From Dyella flagellata (GTDB taxonomy: Bacteria > Pseudomonadota > Gammaproteobacteria > Xanthomonadales > Rhodanobacteraceae): a stretch of 64,000 nucleotides of DNA. The notes beneath the pieces were generated by a model, which worked only from the letters and a program-made list of their open reading frames with translations, had not been told where the DNA came from and made no database searches. This document shows positions 8,509-17,240 of the stretch, piece after piece. The translations under genes were made by a program, and so were the position numbers. The DNA lies in contig NZ_BSOA01000014.1 in the NCBI RefSeq assembly GCF_030160275.1, forward strand, positions 62,001-126,000. The letters are read 5' to 3'. Positions within the stretch are counted from its first letter, which is position 1; each line of letters starts with the position of its first letter.

Positions 8509-9420
8509 TTATCGCGCGCTGCTTGGATCGGCTGTCAAAATCTTGCGCAATTGACTCACTTGCGAAGGACGTGCCTGTTTGCGCAGTGCGGAAGGCGTGA
8601 TGCCATAAGCACGCCCGAACGCCGCCGAGAAATGGCTGGGTGTGGCGAAGCCCAGTTCCATCGCGACGGTAGTGAGCGGCGCCGATGCACCAAGTACCTG
8701 CTCCAGCGCGAGCGCCAAGCGAACACGCAATTGGTAGCGGTGTATGGGTTCGCCCAGCACGGCCCGGAAGCTGCGCGCGAGGTGGAAAGGCGATGCGTGC
8801 ACGCGTGACGCGAGTTCGTCCAGGCTCCAGTCACGCGCGGCTTGGTCAGCGAGAAGCACGGCCACAGCATGCGATTGCTCGCGGCGGCGTGCCTTGCCGG
8901 ACGTCGTCCTAGCGGCGTTGCGCGATGGTTGGGAAGATGCCTGGGCAAGCACCATGTTGAGCAATGCCAATCCGCGTGTCTCCACCTCCACAATGGAGGC
9001 CTCGTTGCGGCGCAATCCATGCCAAAGCAGGCTGCGCTGCAATTCGACCGCAGCCGGCAAAGGTGTATGAGTGGCGCGGAACGGGTTGGCTTCGCACTCC
9101 GCGCGGCGTGCATCGTGTTCCATCAGCATCTCGCGCAACACCGCACCATTGGCGCGCAGCACCAGGCAGTCGTCACCTCCTGTTGTCGGATGGCTTACGC
9201 GGTACGCTTCACCGGCATTGAAGAACAGTGCTTGCCCCATATGCGCCACGACCTCTTCACCATGGTCGTGGTGTTTGACGAAGACGCCGCGCAGCGGGAA
9301 CGCCACTGTGTTCGACCAGACGTGCTCCAGCTCGCCACAGGCGGCGCTTTCAGGCCGACAGCAAACACAGCTGACCTGCAGCAGCCGGCTTTCGTGCAAG
9401 GCTTGGTGGCTTAAGCTCAT
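8509..9420 (-). CDS. AraC family transcriptional regulator
   Basis: A 303-residue DNA-binding regulator. The N-terminal half is a cupin-like effector domain containing an unusual Cys cluster (VSCVCCRPES, residues about 17-26), while the C-terminal about 100 residues are the AraC double helix-turn-helix: WSLDELASRVHASPFHLARSFRAVLG, then LTTVAMELGFATPSHFSAAFGRAYG. Members activate or repress nearby genes in response to a small ligand. The VOC gene 200 bp downstream on the same strand is the likeliest target. The CVCC motif could sense redox state or metal, but this is speculation. Start ATG at 9420 gives a normal family length. Confidence 0.88.
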   Translation of the reverse strand: MSLSHQALHESRLLQVSCVCCRPESAACGELEHVWSNTVAFPLRGVFVKHHDHGEEVVAHMGQALFFNAGEAYRVSHPTTGGDDCLVLRANGAVLREMLMEHDARRAECEANPFRATHTPLPAAVELQRSLLWHGLRRNEASIVEVETRGLALLNMVLAQASSQPSRNAARTTSGKARRREQSHAVAVLLADQAARDWSLDELASRVHASPFHLARSFRAVLGEPIHRYQLRVRLALALEQVLGASAPLTTVAMELGFATPSHFSAAFGRAYGITPSALRKQARPSQVSQLRKILTADPSSAR

Positions 9421-9501
9421 GCGAACACCATAATCCTGGGTGTGCTTGGCGTCGACTGCCGGTGGCCCTCCTTCCGACCCTGGCGCGGATCGGGTCGCGC
9501 G

Positions 9502-10005
9502 TTATTCCAGCTCGCGCCACCAGGCAACGATTTCTTCTGCAATGGCGTCCACCGGCGCGGTGGACGCCACGGCAAGCACCAACGGCTCCCCATAAGGAGG
9601 CTCCAGATCGCGAAACTGGCTGTCTACTAGCGTAGCGGGCATGAAATGGCCGGCCCTATGGGACACGCGCTCCCGCGCTTGTTCGGGGGTCAAGGCCAGA
9701 AAGGCAAAGCCCAGATCGGGCACGGCCTGGCGCAGCGTCTCGCGATAACGGCGCTTGAGCGCGGAACAAGTAAGTACCACACTTTCCGATCTGGCCAGTC
9801 GATCGATGACCTCTTGCCCCAGTCGCTCCAGCCAGCCTTGCCGGTCTTCGTCTGTCAGTGGCGTGCCGGCGCTCATCTTGCGGACGTTTGCCGGCGGATG
9901 GAATGCATCGCCTTCGATCAGATACGCATCGGTGCGCTGGCAGAGCGCCGCGGCAATGGTCGATTTGCCGCAACCGGTGACGCCCATGATGACAACGGCA
10001 CGCAT
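9502..10005 (-). CDS. gntK: Gluconokinase
   Basis: Cytoplasmic kinase that phosphorylates D-gluconate to 6-phosphogluconate, feeding the pentose phosphate or Entner-Doudoroff pathways. The 167 residues start with the Walker A loop GVTGCGKST (residues 8-16). EGDAFHPPANVRKMSAGTPLTDEDR (substrate binding) and LTCSALKRRYRETLR follow, all hallmarks of GntK/IdnK. The C-terminus has the family LEPP segment and ends IAEEIVAWW. It lies downstream of ahpF on the same strand, separated by 67 bp containing a REP-like palindrome, so co-transcription is uncertain. No gluconate permease is adjacent. Confidence 0.93.
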   Translation of the reverse strand: MRAVVIMGVTGCGKSTIAAALCQRTDAYLIEGDAFHPPANVRKMSAGTPLTDEDRQGWLERLGQEVIDRLARSESVVLTCSALKRRYRETLRQAVPDLGFAFLALTPEQARERVSHRAGHFMPATLVDSQFRDLEPPYGEPLVLAVASTAPVDAIAEEIVAWWRELE

Positions 10006-10021
10006 GGTTTCCTAAAAGCGC

Positions 10022-10049
10022 GTAGGCTGGGATGACCATCCCAGCCTAC
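10022..10049. repeat. REP-like palindrome
   Basis: GTAGGCTGGGAT-GACC-ATCCCAGCCTAC: two perfect 12-bp arms with a 4-nt loop, in the 67-bp gap between ahpF and gntK. It shares its core with the larger inverted repeat at 7817-7888. It may also terminate or attenuate the ahpF transcript. Confidence 0.75.
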
Positions 10050-10072
10050 CGTATGGCCAGCCAGTCTGCCGC

Positions 10073-11656
10073 TCAGGCCACTGCTTCTTCGACTTCCGCT
10101 ACCGGCAGACGAATCAGGTAGTCGAACGCGCTCAGCCCGGCCTTTGCCCCTTCGCCCATCGCAATCACGATCTGCTTGTACGGTGTCGTGGTCGCATCGC
10201 CCGCTGCGAACACGCCGGGTACGGAAGTCTCACCACGCGCATCGATTTCGATCTCGCCGCGCGCTGACAGCTTCAGCGTCCCCTTCAGCCAGTCTGTGTT
10301 GGGCAGCAGGCCGATCTGCACGAACACGCCCTCCAATGCCACGCGCTCGCTCTGGCCATTGCTGCGGTCCGTATAGGCGAGGCCGGTCACCTTGTTGCCG
10401 TCGCCCAGCACCTCGGCGGTCTGCGCGCTAACGATCACCTTCACATTCGGCAGGCTGCGCAGCTTGCGCTGCAGCACCTCGTCGGCGCGCAGCTTGCTGT
10501 CGAATTCCAGCAAGGTGACATGCTCGACGATACCGGCCAGATCGATCGCCGCTTCCACGCCGGAGTTGCCGCCGCCGATCACCGCCACGCGCTTGCCCTT
10601 GAACAGCGGGCCGTCGCAGTGCGGGCAGTAGGTCACTCCCTTGTTGCGATACTCCTGCTCGCCCGGCACGTTCATATTGCGCCAACGCGCGCCGGTGGAA
10701 AGGATCACCGTCTTGGCCTTCAGCGAGGCGCCGCTGGCCAGGCGCACTTCGATCAGCCCGCCTTCTTCCTGTGCCGGAATCAGCTGCTCGGCACGCTGCA
10801 GGTTCATCACATCCACATCGTATTCGCGCACATGCTGTTCCAGCGATGCGGCTAGCTTCGGTCCTTCCGTATACGAGACCGAAATGAAGTTCTCGATCGC
10901 CATCGTATCCAGCACCTGGCCGCCGAAACGCTCGGCTGCCACACCGGTGCGGATACCCTTGCGTGCCGAATAAATGGCTGCTGCCGCGCCGGCCGGGCCG
11001 CCGCCGACCACCAGCACTTCGAACGGTGCCTTGGCATTGAGCTTCTCGGCATCGCGCTGCGTGGCATTGCTGTCCAGGCGCGCGGCGATCTGCTCGATCG
11101 TCATGCGGCCCTGGTCAAACGGCTGGCCATTGAGGAACACGGTGGGTACGGCCATCACCTGGCGCTCGTTCACTTCGTCCTGGAACAGCGCACCGTCAAT
11201 GGCGATGTGCTTGATGTTCGGGTTGAGCACGCTCATCAGGTTCAGCGCCTGCACTGTATCCGGGCAGCTGTGACAGCTGAGCGACATGAAGGTCTCGAAT
11301 ACGTATTCGCCTTCCAGGCCGCGCACTTGCTCGATGACTTCCGGCGCTGTTTTCGACGGATGACCGCCCACTTGCAGCAGCGCGAGCACCAGCGACGTGA
11401 ACTCGTGACCCAGCGGAATACCCGCGAAGCGCACGCCTACGTCCGTGCCGATCCGGTTGATGGCGAACGAAGGCTTGCGCGCATCGCCGCCGTTAGTGCG
11501 CAGCGACACCTGCGGCGAAAGCGCTTCGATGTCACGCAGCAGCGCAAGCAGATCTTGCGAGGCGGAGCTGTCATCGAGGGAGGCCACCAGCTCGATCGGA
11601 TGGGTCACCCTTTCGAGATAGGCCCGTAGTTGTTCTTTCAGATCGTGGTCCAGCAT
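10073..11656 (-). CDS. ahpF: Alkyl hydroperoxide reductase subunit F
   Basis: Flavoprotein disulfide reductase that uses NADH to recycle AhpC. The 527-residue length matches E. coli AhpF. The N-terminal double thioredoxin-fold domain carries the redox pair Cys128-Cys131 (CHSC). An FAD-binding GGGPAG (218-223) follows, then the second redox pair Cys344-Cys347 (CPHC), an NAD-binding GGGNSG, and the C-terminal FAD motif [14 protein letters not shown]. It lies 163 bp downstream of ahpC on the same strand, with a strong hairpin in between, which is a common way to make more AhpC than AhpF. Start ATG at 11656. Confidence 0.97.
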   Translation of the reverse strand: MLDHDLKEQLRAYLERVTHPIELVASLDDSSASQDLLALLRDIEALSPQVSLRTNGGDARKPSFAINRIGTDVGVRFAGIPLGHEFTSLVLALLQVGGHPSKTAPEVIEQVRGLEGEYVFETFMSLSCHSCPDTVQALNLMSVLNPNIKHIAIDGALFQDEVNERQVMAVPTVFLNGQPFDQGRMTIEQIAARLDSNATQRDAEKLNAKAPFEVLVVGGGPAGAAAAIYSARKGIRTGVAAERFGGQVLDTMAIENFISVSYTEGPKLAASLEQHVREYDVDVMNLQRAEQLIPAQEEGGLIEVRLASGASLKAKTVILSTGARWRNMNVPGEQEYRNKGVTYCPHCDGPLFKGKRVAVIGGGNSGVEAAIDLAGIVEHVTLLEFDSKLRADEVLQRKLRSLPNVKVIVSAQTAEVLGDGNKVTGLAYTDRSNGQSERVALEGVFVQIGLLPNTDWLKGTLKLSARGEIEIDARGETSVPGVFAAGDATTTPYKQIVIAMGEGAKAGLSAFDYLIRLPVAEVEEAVA

Positions 11657-11748
11657 GGTGCGTCTCCATCAAGCGCCTGATGTTGGAGCAGACGCCGCCG
11701 GCATCCGGTGCAACGTGGATGGGCGGCGTCTGCTGGAGGGTATAAGGT

Positions 11749-11781
11749 GCGGGCCCGATGGGAGGGGAGGGTCGGGCCCGC
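11749..11781 (-). promoter_or_regulatory. Intercistronic hairpin between ahpC and ahpF
   Basis: Perfect 10-bp inverted repeat GCGGGCCCGA / TCGGGCCCGC with a 13-nt purine/pyrimidine-biased loop, about 40 bp after the ahpC stop. There is no U-tract, so partial termination or protection of the ahpC 3' end is more likely than full termination. Confidence 0.6.
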
Positions 11782-11819
11782 GGCGATGTCCCTTTGCGGG
11801 AATCGCCAAAACTTGCAAC

Positions 11820-12383
11820 TTAGATCTTGCCGACCAGGTCCAGCGACGGCTTCAGCGTGGCGGCGCCTTCCTGCCACTTGGCCGGGCACACTTCACCCGG
11901 ATGCGAAGCCACGTACTGTGCCGCTTTGACCTTGCGCAGCAACTCGGACGCGTCGCGGCCGATGCCGTTGTCGTGGATTTCGCACACCTTGATCATACCT
12001 TCCGGATTGATCACGAAGCTGCCGCGCAGCGCCAGGCCTTCTTCTTCGATCATCACTTCGAAGTTGCGGGTCAGCGTACCGGTCGGGTCACCCACCAGCG
12101 GGTACTTCACCTTCTTGATCGCGTCGGAGGTGTCGTGCCATGCCTTGTGCGCGAAATGCGTGTCGGTGGATACGCCGTAGACCTCAACGCCCAGCTTCTG
12201 GAACTCGGCGTAATGGTTGGCCAGATCCTCCAACTCGGTCGGGCACACGAAGGTGAAGTCGGCGGGGTAGAACACAACCACGGACCACTTGCCTTTCAGC
12301 GTAGCCTCGGTCACATCGATGAACTTGCCATCCTTGTATGCGGTGGCCTTGAACGGTTTGATTTCGGTGTTGATCAGCGACAT
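11820..12383 (-). CDS. ahpC: Alkyl hydroperoxide reductase subunit C (typical 2-Cys peroxiredoxin)
   Basis: Peroxiredoxin that reduces H2O2 and organic hydroperoxides in the cytoplasm. The 187-residue protein has the peroxidatic Cys47 in [13 protein letters not shown] and the resolving Cys166 in [10 protein letters not shown], at the same spacing as E. coli Ahp[16 protein letters not shown] at the N-terminus is typical. The partner reductase gene ahpF follows. A candidate OxyR site and sigma-70-like promoter lie 70-110 bp upstream. Nothing is unusual in the protein itself. Confidence 0.98.
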   Translation of the reverse strand: MSLINTEIKPFKATAYKDGKFIDVTEATLKGKWSVVVFYPADFTFVCPTELEDLANHYAEFQKLGVEVYGVSTDTHFAHKAWHDTSDAIKKVKYPLVGDPTGTLTRNFEVMIEEEGLALRGSFVINPEGMIKVCEIHDNGIGRDASELLRKVKAAQYVASHPGEVCPAKWQEGAATLKPSLDLVGKI

Positions 12384-12876
12384 CTGCTCTATTCCGTTGA
12401 GTGGTTGGTAAGGGGATTGGTTTACAAGCTTAAGAGGCGCCTATCGAAAGAGCCAATTGATTGTTGGGATCAGAATCATTCATGGCGTCTATCATTCCCT
12501 GATCATCCATCCTCTACGGGGCCCCACGGGTCGGGCGGTCCGCTCCATGCGAGGAAAACCGTGTCCTGGCCCGGCTTTGCTCCAGGAAAAGCTTCGCGAC
12601 CAGGGAATAACGCCAATGCAATGCACCATAGCATGGCGCCTATCCATGGCTTATCAAAGGGGTCGTTTGCATCGAAGCGGCTTGGTGCGGTGCTTGCCTA
12701 CGTACCATCACGCCGGAGGCTGAAAAGTGCCGGCCTTGTTGGCGGTTGGAGCCGGGCCAGCTGACGTTGCCTGCATCCCATGATGACGCGACTTGCACGA
12801 CCCGGATTGCCTAATGGGGCGAGCTCGTCAATGGGGCTGGCACCGATCCATGCGGGCATCGAGCACGCGATGTGAA
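12384..12876. other. Divergent intergenic region between ahpC and the GH15 gene
   Basis: About 490 bp. The ahpC-proximal 110 bp hold the candidate OxyR site and promoter. Positions about 12,500-12,790 contain no gene I can support; open frames there run antisense or have no family. An in-frame start for the GH15 gene exists at 12793 but is not preferred. Confidence 0.4.
12456..12492 (-). promoter_or_regulatory. Candidate OxyR binding site upstream of ahpC
   Basis: Read on the minus strand, four tetranucleotides at exact 11-nt periodicity match the OxyR consensus ATAG-N7-CTAT-N7-ATAG-N7-CTAT: ATAG, GAAT, ATCC, CAAT, that is 11 of 16 positions. The last element overlaps a possible -35 (TTGGCT), followed 18 nt later by TAAGCT as -10, the normal geometry for OxyR activation. 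ahpC starts 73 bp further on. OxyR control of ahpCF is established in related bacteria; the site itself is by-eye only. Confidence 0.45.
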
Positions 12877-14808
12877 ATGCAAAGGCCCAGTACGGCCAAC
12901 CGGGCTGGTCTCGGTATCCGCGACTACGCGGCCATCGGCAATTGCCACGGTGTGGCGCTGATAGGCTGCGATGGGCGCGTTGACTGGTGCGCGTTGCAAG
13001 CCTTCGATGCCGATCCGGTCTGCTTTCGTCTGCTTGACGAACGCGTTGGCGGCTATCTGGACATACGGCCGATGGCGCCTTTCCAGGTTACGCGCCGATA
13101 TGTGCCGCACACCAATGTGCTCGAAACCACGTTTACCAGCTCCTCAGGCGTGGCGACGCTTACCGATTTCATGCCCCTGGGTCGCGATCCCGCTGCGGCA
13201 GCGGACGATTTCATTCGCGTGCAGGCACTGCCGTGGCTGGTGCGCATGATTCATGTCACGCGCGGCGAGATGAGTTTCAAGATAGGCATGTTGCCGGGCG
13301 TAGCATGGGGCGAACGGGAGCCGCGCGTGCGGGGCATCGAACAAGGCATGGCCTGGGACGGCGGCACGCTGCTTTGCGATGTGCCGATCGAGGTGCACGA
13401 GCTGCGTGGTAGCTGTGCCGTGACGTTACGCGAGGGCGAACGCCTCAGGCTGGTACTCATGGCCGGCTCAGGCCCTGCGCCCGCCGTAGTACTGACGCAA
13501 CTGGACCGGTTGCTGGCCATTACCGTGGCGTATTGGAAAGCGTGGAGCGGACGATCCGGCTACCAGGGCTTTTATACGCAAGCGGTTGAGCGCAGCGCGC
13601 TGGCGTTGAAATTGCTGACCTACGCGCCCACGGGGGCCATCATCGCCGCGGGCACGACTTCGCTGCCGGAAACACTCGGCGGTGGGCGCAACTGGGATTA
13701 CCGGTTGAGCTGGGTGCGAGACTCCACTCTGACGCTATTTGCGCTTTCCGCGCTCGGTTATCACGAAGAACCCGAGGAGTTTCGGCAGTTTCTGTTCGAC
13801 CGTGGTGCGGGTGATATCTTTCCCACCCAGATCGTGTACGGCATCAACGGCGAGACTGACCTCACTGAGCGAGAGTTGCCGCACCTTGGGGGCTATGGCG
13901 GCAGCCGTCCAGTGCGTATCGGCAATGCTGCGCATCGCCAGCGCCAGCTCGATGTTTATGGCGATGTTATGGATTGGCTGATGCTGCGCCAGGAATTGGG
14001 CGGCTCTCTGGACCCGTCCGAGCTGGCGCTATTGCGTCGCACTGCCGATTACGTCGCCGAACATTGGTGTGAACGCGGGCAAGGCTTCTGGGAAGAGCGC
14101 GGTGAGCCCGAACATTTCGTGTACGGCAAGATGATGTGCTGGGTAGCGTTGGATCGCGCGCAGGTGCTGCTGGAGTGTCGGGATTACGAAGATGCGATGC
14201 GTGCCATTGTGGAAGATGTGCACCAGCGGGGCATCTCGCCACGCGGCTGGTTGCGCAAGTACTACGATCATGACCAGATCGATGCAGTAGCGTTGCGAGC
14301 GCCGATCATCGATTTTCCGCTGCCGCCAGATTGCTTGCAGGCGACCATCGACGAGGTGATGACGCAGCTGGCGACCCCGCGTGGCATCTATCGCTACAAC
14401 GGCGGCGACGGCCTTGATGGCAAGGAGGGAAGCTTCGTCGCTTGTGGTTTCTGGCTGGTGGATGCCTTGCTTTTTGCGGGTAAGACGCAACAGGCGCGGG
14501 AGTGGTTCGAGACCCTACTACGCCAGGCGAACGACGTAGGCTTGTATGCGGAAGAAATCGATACGGAAAGCGGCAGCTTCCTCGGCAATTTTCCGCAGGC
14601 GCTTTCACACCTGGCATTGATTCACGCAGCGGTGTTGCTCGACTTCGTCGAACACAGCGGAGGGGATGCCTTGCAGGGTACGCATGCCGATCGCGTGCAG
14701 CACGCGGAACGGATGATGGAGGAAGCAAGCAAGGCCCGGCAGGCGCTGCGTCCGGGGATCGACGCAAAAACCTGGGTGCTGGATCTTGCGGAGCTAGGGC
14801 TGGCTTGA
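12877..14808 (+). CDS. Glycoside hydrolase family 15 protein (glucoamylase/trehalase-like)
   Basis: A cytoplasmic protein of 643 residues with the two-part plan of bacterial GH15 enzymes. An N-terminal beta-sandwich domain (IRDYAAIGNCHGVALIGCDGRVDWCALQAFDAD...) is followed by an (alpha/alpha)6 catalytic barrel with NWDYRLSWVRDSTLTL and the acid/base segment FWEERGEPEHFVYGKMMCWVALDR. Similar proteins hydrolyse alpha-glucosidic bonds, several being intracellular trehalases. There is no signal peptide. The ATG at 12877 is chosen because homologous sequence begins right after it; an in-frame start at 12793 would add 28 unlikely residues. It appears monocistronic. Glucoamylase or trehalase specificity cannot be decided from sequence. 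Confidence 0.88.
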   Translation: MQRPSTANRAGLGIRDYAAIGNCHGVALIGCDGRVDWCALQAFDADPVCFRLLDERVGGYLDIRPMAPFQVTRRYVPHTNVLETTFTSSSGVATLTDFMPLGRDPAAAADDFIRVQALPWLVRMIHVTRGEMSFKIGMLPGVAWGEREPRVRGIEQGMAWDGGTLLCDVPIEVHELRGSCAVTLREGERLRLVLMAGSGPAPAVVLTQLDRLLAITVAYWKAWSGRSGYQGFYTQAVERSALALKLLTYAPTGAIIAAGTTSLPETLGGGRNWDYRLSWVRDSTLTLFALSALGYHEEPEEFRQFLFDRGAGDIFPTQIVYGINGETDLTERELPHLGGYGGSRPVRIGNAAHRQRQLDVYGDVMDWLMLRQELGGSLDPSELALLRRTADYVAEHWCERGQGFWEERGEPEHFVYGKMMCWVALDRAQVLLECRDYEDAMRAIVEDVHQRGISPRGWLRKYYDHDQIDAVALRAPIIDFPLPPDCLQATIDEVMTQLATPRGIYRYNGGDGLDGKEGSFVACGFWLVDALLFAGKTQQAREWFETLLRQANDVGLYAEEIDTESGSFLGNFPQALSHLALIHAAVLLDFVEHSGGDALQGTHADRVQHAERMMEEASKARQALRPGIDAKTWVLDLAELGLA

Positions 14809-14916
14809 TGCGGCTGGCTTGATGCCGATTTTTGGCAATCCCAGCTCAGCAATGTTCCTGCCGTGCGGTGACGGGTACGTGGAATAGATCAGGACATTCC
14901 TAGTGGAATGAAGTCC

Positions 14917-15378
14917 TCACCATTGAGTATCTTGGGTATCCGCAGTTTGCTTGTGCAAGGCGAGGCCGGCATCTGCGTCGTAGCCCTTGTGCAACTGCAC
15001 CGGTGCTTCGGTCATGATCACTTCCAAGGTTTGACGCACATGACCCTCCAGCAAATAGCCGTCGAACAAGGCATATTCGTCGTCACCAAGCACTGCGCGC
15101 ATGCGGATCCGCTGCTTGCCGTGGTGCCAGGCGATGTCTCCCGCCAGCGACACCACCTGGGTCGGGTGATCGAGCGCGTTGCGCCGGTAATATCGCTTGT
15201 TACTCTCCAGAAAACCCAGGACGGCATCCTGGAGCGCACCGGTAGCGGTGAAGCGGGTGGTGCCGAGCACCTCGCGGCGGGCGAATTCCTGCAGGCAGGT
15301 GGTCACCTCTTCGCCTCGGTCGAGCACGATGGACCAGGTGCGCGAGCCGTGACCATGACGGATGAGTTGATGACGCAT
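14917..15378 (-). CDS. PPC (DUF296) domain protein
   Basis: A 153-residue protein that is essentially one PPC (plants and prokaryotes conserved, DUF296) domain. It shows WSIVLDRGEEVTTCLQEFARRE, TTRFTATGALQDAVLGFL (the strand with conserved small residues), and GHVRQTLEVIMTEAPVQLHK toward the end. A strong GGAGG lies upstream of the ATG at 15378. Plant relatives are AT-hook DNA-binding proteins; bacterial single-domain members are trimeric, of unknown role, some with a metal site. It is convergent with the GH15 gene. Confidence 0.82.
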   Translation of the reverse strand: MRHQLIRHGHGSRTWSIVLDRGEEVTTCLQEFARREVLGTTRFTATGALQDAVLGFLESNKRYYRRNALDHPTQVVSLAGDIAWHHGKQRIRMRAVLGDDEYALFDGYLLEGHVRQTLEVIMTEAPVQLHKGYDADAGLALHKQTADTQDTQW

Positions 15379-15565
15379 GGTGACCTCCTCCGGCGATTTC
15401 GGTGTGCCAGGACACGCATGCCCGGAATCGAAGCGAACGCGGCCTGGCGCACTGATTTCATCCTGCGCCGAGCGGGGTCATGTATGGGTGAATGATGTGA
15501 ATGGGTTATGTGGATGCCGTGCGGCGGATGCCTGGCCTGTCACCGACAAGCTTGGAAGGAAGGGC

Positions 15566-16897
15566 CTACTCGCGTTCGGCCAGCCTTCGGTTCACGCGCA
15601 GCGCAATCAACGTGCACGCCACGCCTGAGAGCAAGTACAAGCTCACCGCCACCAGTCCGAAACGCGCCGACAATCCCAATGCCACCAGCGGCGCAAACGC
15701 CGCGCCGATCAGCCACGCGAAATCCGAGGTCAATGCCGCACCTGTATAGCGAAGGCGGATTTCGAAATTCGAGGTGACGCTGCCGGCCGCCTGTCCGTAC
15801 GACAGACCGAGCAGGGCGAATCCGACGATGATGAAGGCATCTTGCGCCACCTGTCCGCCACCCAGTAGCCAGGGCGCGAACAAGGCGAAGATGCCGATCA
15901 GCACGGCGGCGGTACCCAGCATGGTGCGGCGTCCGATACGGTCGGCGATGATGCCGGAGGCGATGGTGCCGATGATGCCGACCAGCGCGCCAATCACCTC
16001 GATCGTCAGCACATTGCTTACCGATTGCGTGGTGCCCAACACGATCCATGAGAGCGGAAAGATCGATACCAGGTGAAACAGGGCATAGCTGGCCAACGCA
16101 GCGAAGGCGCCGATGAAGATGTTGTAGCCCTGGCGATGCAGCATGTCGATGATGCCGATGGGCTCCAGTTCGCGCTCTTCCATGGCGCGGGTATATTCCT
16201 CGGTTACCACCAGGCGCAGGCGTGCAAACAGCGCCACTACGTTGATGGTGAACGCGACGTAGAAGGGATAGCGCCAGCCCCATTCGATGAAATCGTCGGT
16301 GACAAGCTCCGTATGCAGGAACAGGAACAGGCTGCCGGCGATCAGGAAGCCGATCGGTGCGCTCAGCTGTCCCAGCATGGCGTACCAGCCGCGTCGTTCC
16401 GGCGGCGTGTTGAGCGCGAGCAAAGAGGGCAAGCCATCCCACGAGCCGCCCATGGCGATGCCTTGCAGAAAGCGGAAGAAGGTCAACAGGCCGATCGCCC
16501 ACCCGCCAATGGTGTTGTAACTGGGCAAAAACGCCATTCCCGCTGTAGCGCTGCCGAGCAGGAACATCGCCATGGTGAGCTTGGTGCCGCGACTCCAGCG
16601 TCGCTGGAACGCCATGAACAACGTGGTGCCGAGTGGGCGGACAAGGAAGGCCAGCGAAAATATCGCGAATGACAGCAGCATGCCGTCCAGCCGGGTTTCG
16701 AACGGGAAGAACACCGCGGGAAACACCAGCACGCAGGCAATGCCGAACACGAAGAAATCGAAATATTCCGCCGTTCGCCCGACGATGACACCGACGGCGA
16801 TTTCGCCGGGAGCCAGGCGCGCGTGGGCGTGTATGCGCCCGAGGTCTTCCGGGGTCAAGCCGGCTGGTTCGCGCTCATCCTCAAACGTACTGGACAT
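15566..16897 (-). CDS. MFS transporter, metabolite:H+ symporter (MHS) type
   Basis: An inner-membrane transporter of 443 residues with about 12 helices. Features of the MHS branch: an N-terminal cytoplasmic stretch, EYFDFFVFGIACVLVFP in helix 1, the loop after helix 2 (RPLGTTLFMAFQRRWSRGTKLT), GIAMGGSWDG in helix 4/5, and a second-half DRIGRRTML signature. These carriers import organic acids such as citrate, alpha-ketoglutarate or shikimate with protons. The usual MHS sequence GRRP after helix 2 is altered to RRWSRGTK. The ATG at 16897 is preferred because the open frame beyond it (to 17110) has no membrane-protein character. Confidence 0.85.
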   Translation of the reverse strand: MSSTFEDEREPAGLTPEDLGRIHAHARLAPGEIAVGVIVGRTAEYFDFFVFGIACVLVFPAVFFPFETRLDGMLLSFAIFSLAFLVRPLGTTLFMAFQRRWSRGTKLTMAMFLLGSATAGMAFLPSYNTIGGWAIGLLTFFRFLQGIAMGGSWDGLPSLLALNTPPERRGWYAMLGQLSAPIGFLIAGSLFLFLHTELVTDDFIEWGWRYPFYVAFTINVVALFARLRLVVTEEYTRAMEERELEPIGIIDMLHRQGYNIFIGAFAALASYALFHLVSIFPLSWIVLGTTQSVSNVLTIEVIGALVGIIGTIASGIIADRIGRRTMLGTAAVLIGIFALFAPWLLGGGQVAQDAFIIVGFALLGLSYGQAAGSVTSNFEIRLRYTGAALTSDFAWLIGAAFAPLVALGLSARFGLVAVSLYLLSGVACTLIALRVNRRLAERE

Positions 16898-17240
16898 CGT
16901 CGTTACTCGGATTAGGGAGGTGCGGCGGACACAGCATGGCACCGTTGTGGCGTCAAGGCTAGGGAGGGGAGGGTGTATTTCGCGTTTGGCCAGATCCATG
17001 GCGAGTTGTGCAAAGCAGCGGTCGTTCCCCAGGGTTGCGTTCGTCGGCCGGGGTATTGCCGTAAGCTCAAGTAGCCCCGGAGCAAACATCTCCTGAGACA
17101 TTTCGCACACGAAGCATTCATGGCAGCCTGGCCAAATGTCGCGGCGCGTTCCTGCTGCGGCGGAACCATTTGCGTGCGACCTATCGATCGGCGTACCTTG
17201 TGGACCCAGCAGTACCCCTTCTCATTCGGTTGCGTCGGTC
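16898..17240. other. Divergent intergenic region between the MHS transporter and cyoA
   Basis: About 340 bp that should contain promoters for both the transporter (leftward) and the cyo operon (rightward). No confident promoter, FNR/ANR-like box or hairpin was picked out. Open frames on both strands across it lack family resemblance. Confidence 0.4.

Noticed and set aside
11655-12764. A 369-residue open frame on the plus strand across ahpC and the end of the ahpF region
   Set aside because: It runs antisense to the well-supported ahpC gene and its translation resembles no protein family; a by-product of high GC content.
15540-16502. A 320-residue minus-strand frame inside the MHS transporter gene
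   Set aside because: Overlapping alternative frame of a well-supported membrane protein; no membrane segments or domains of its own.
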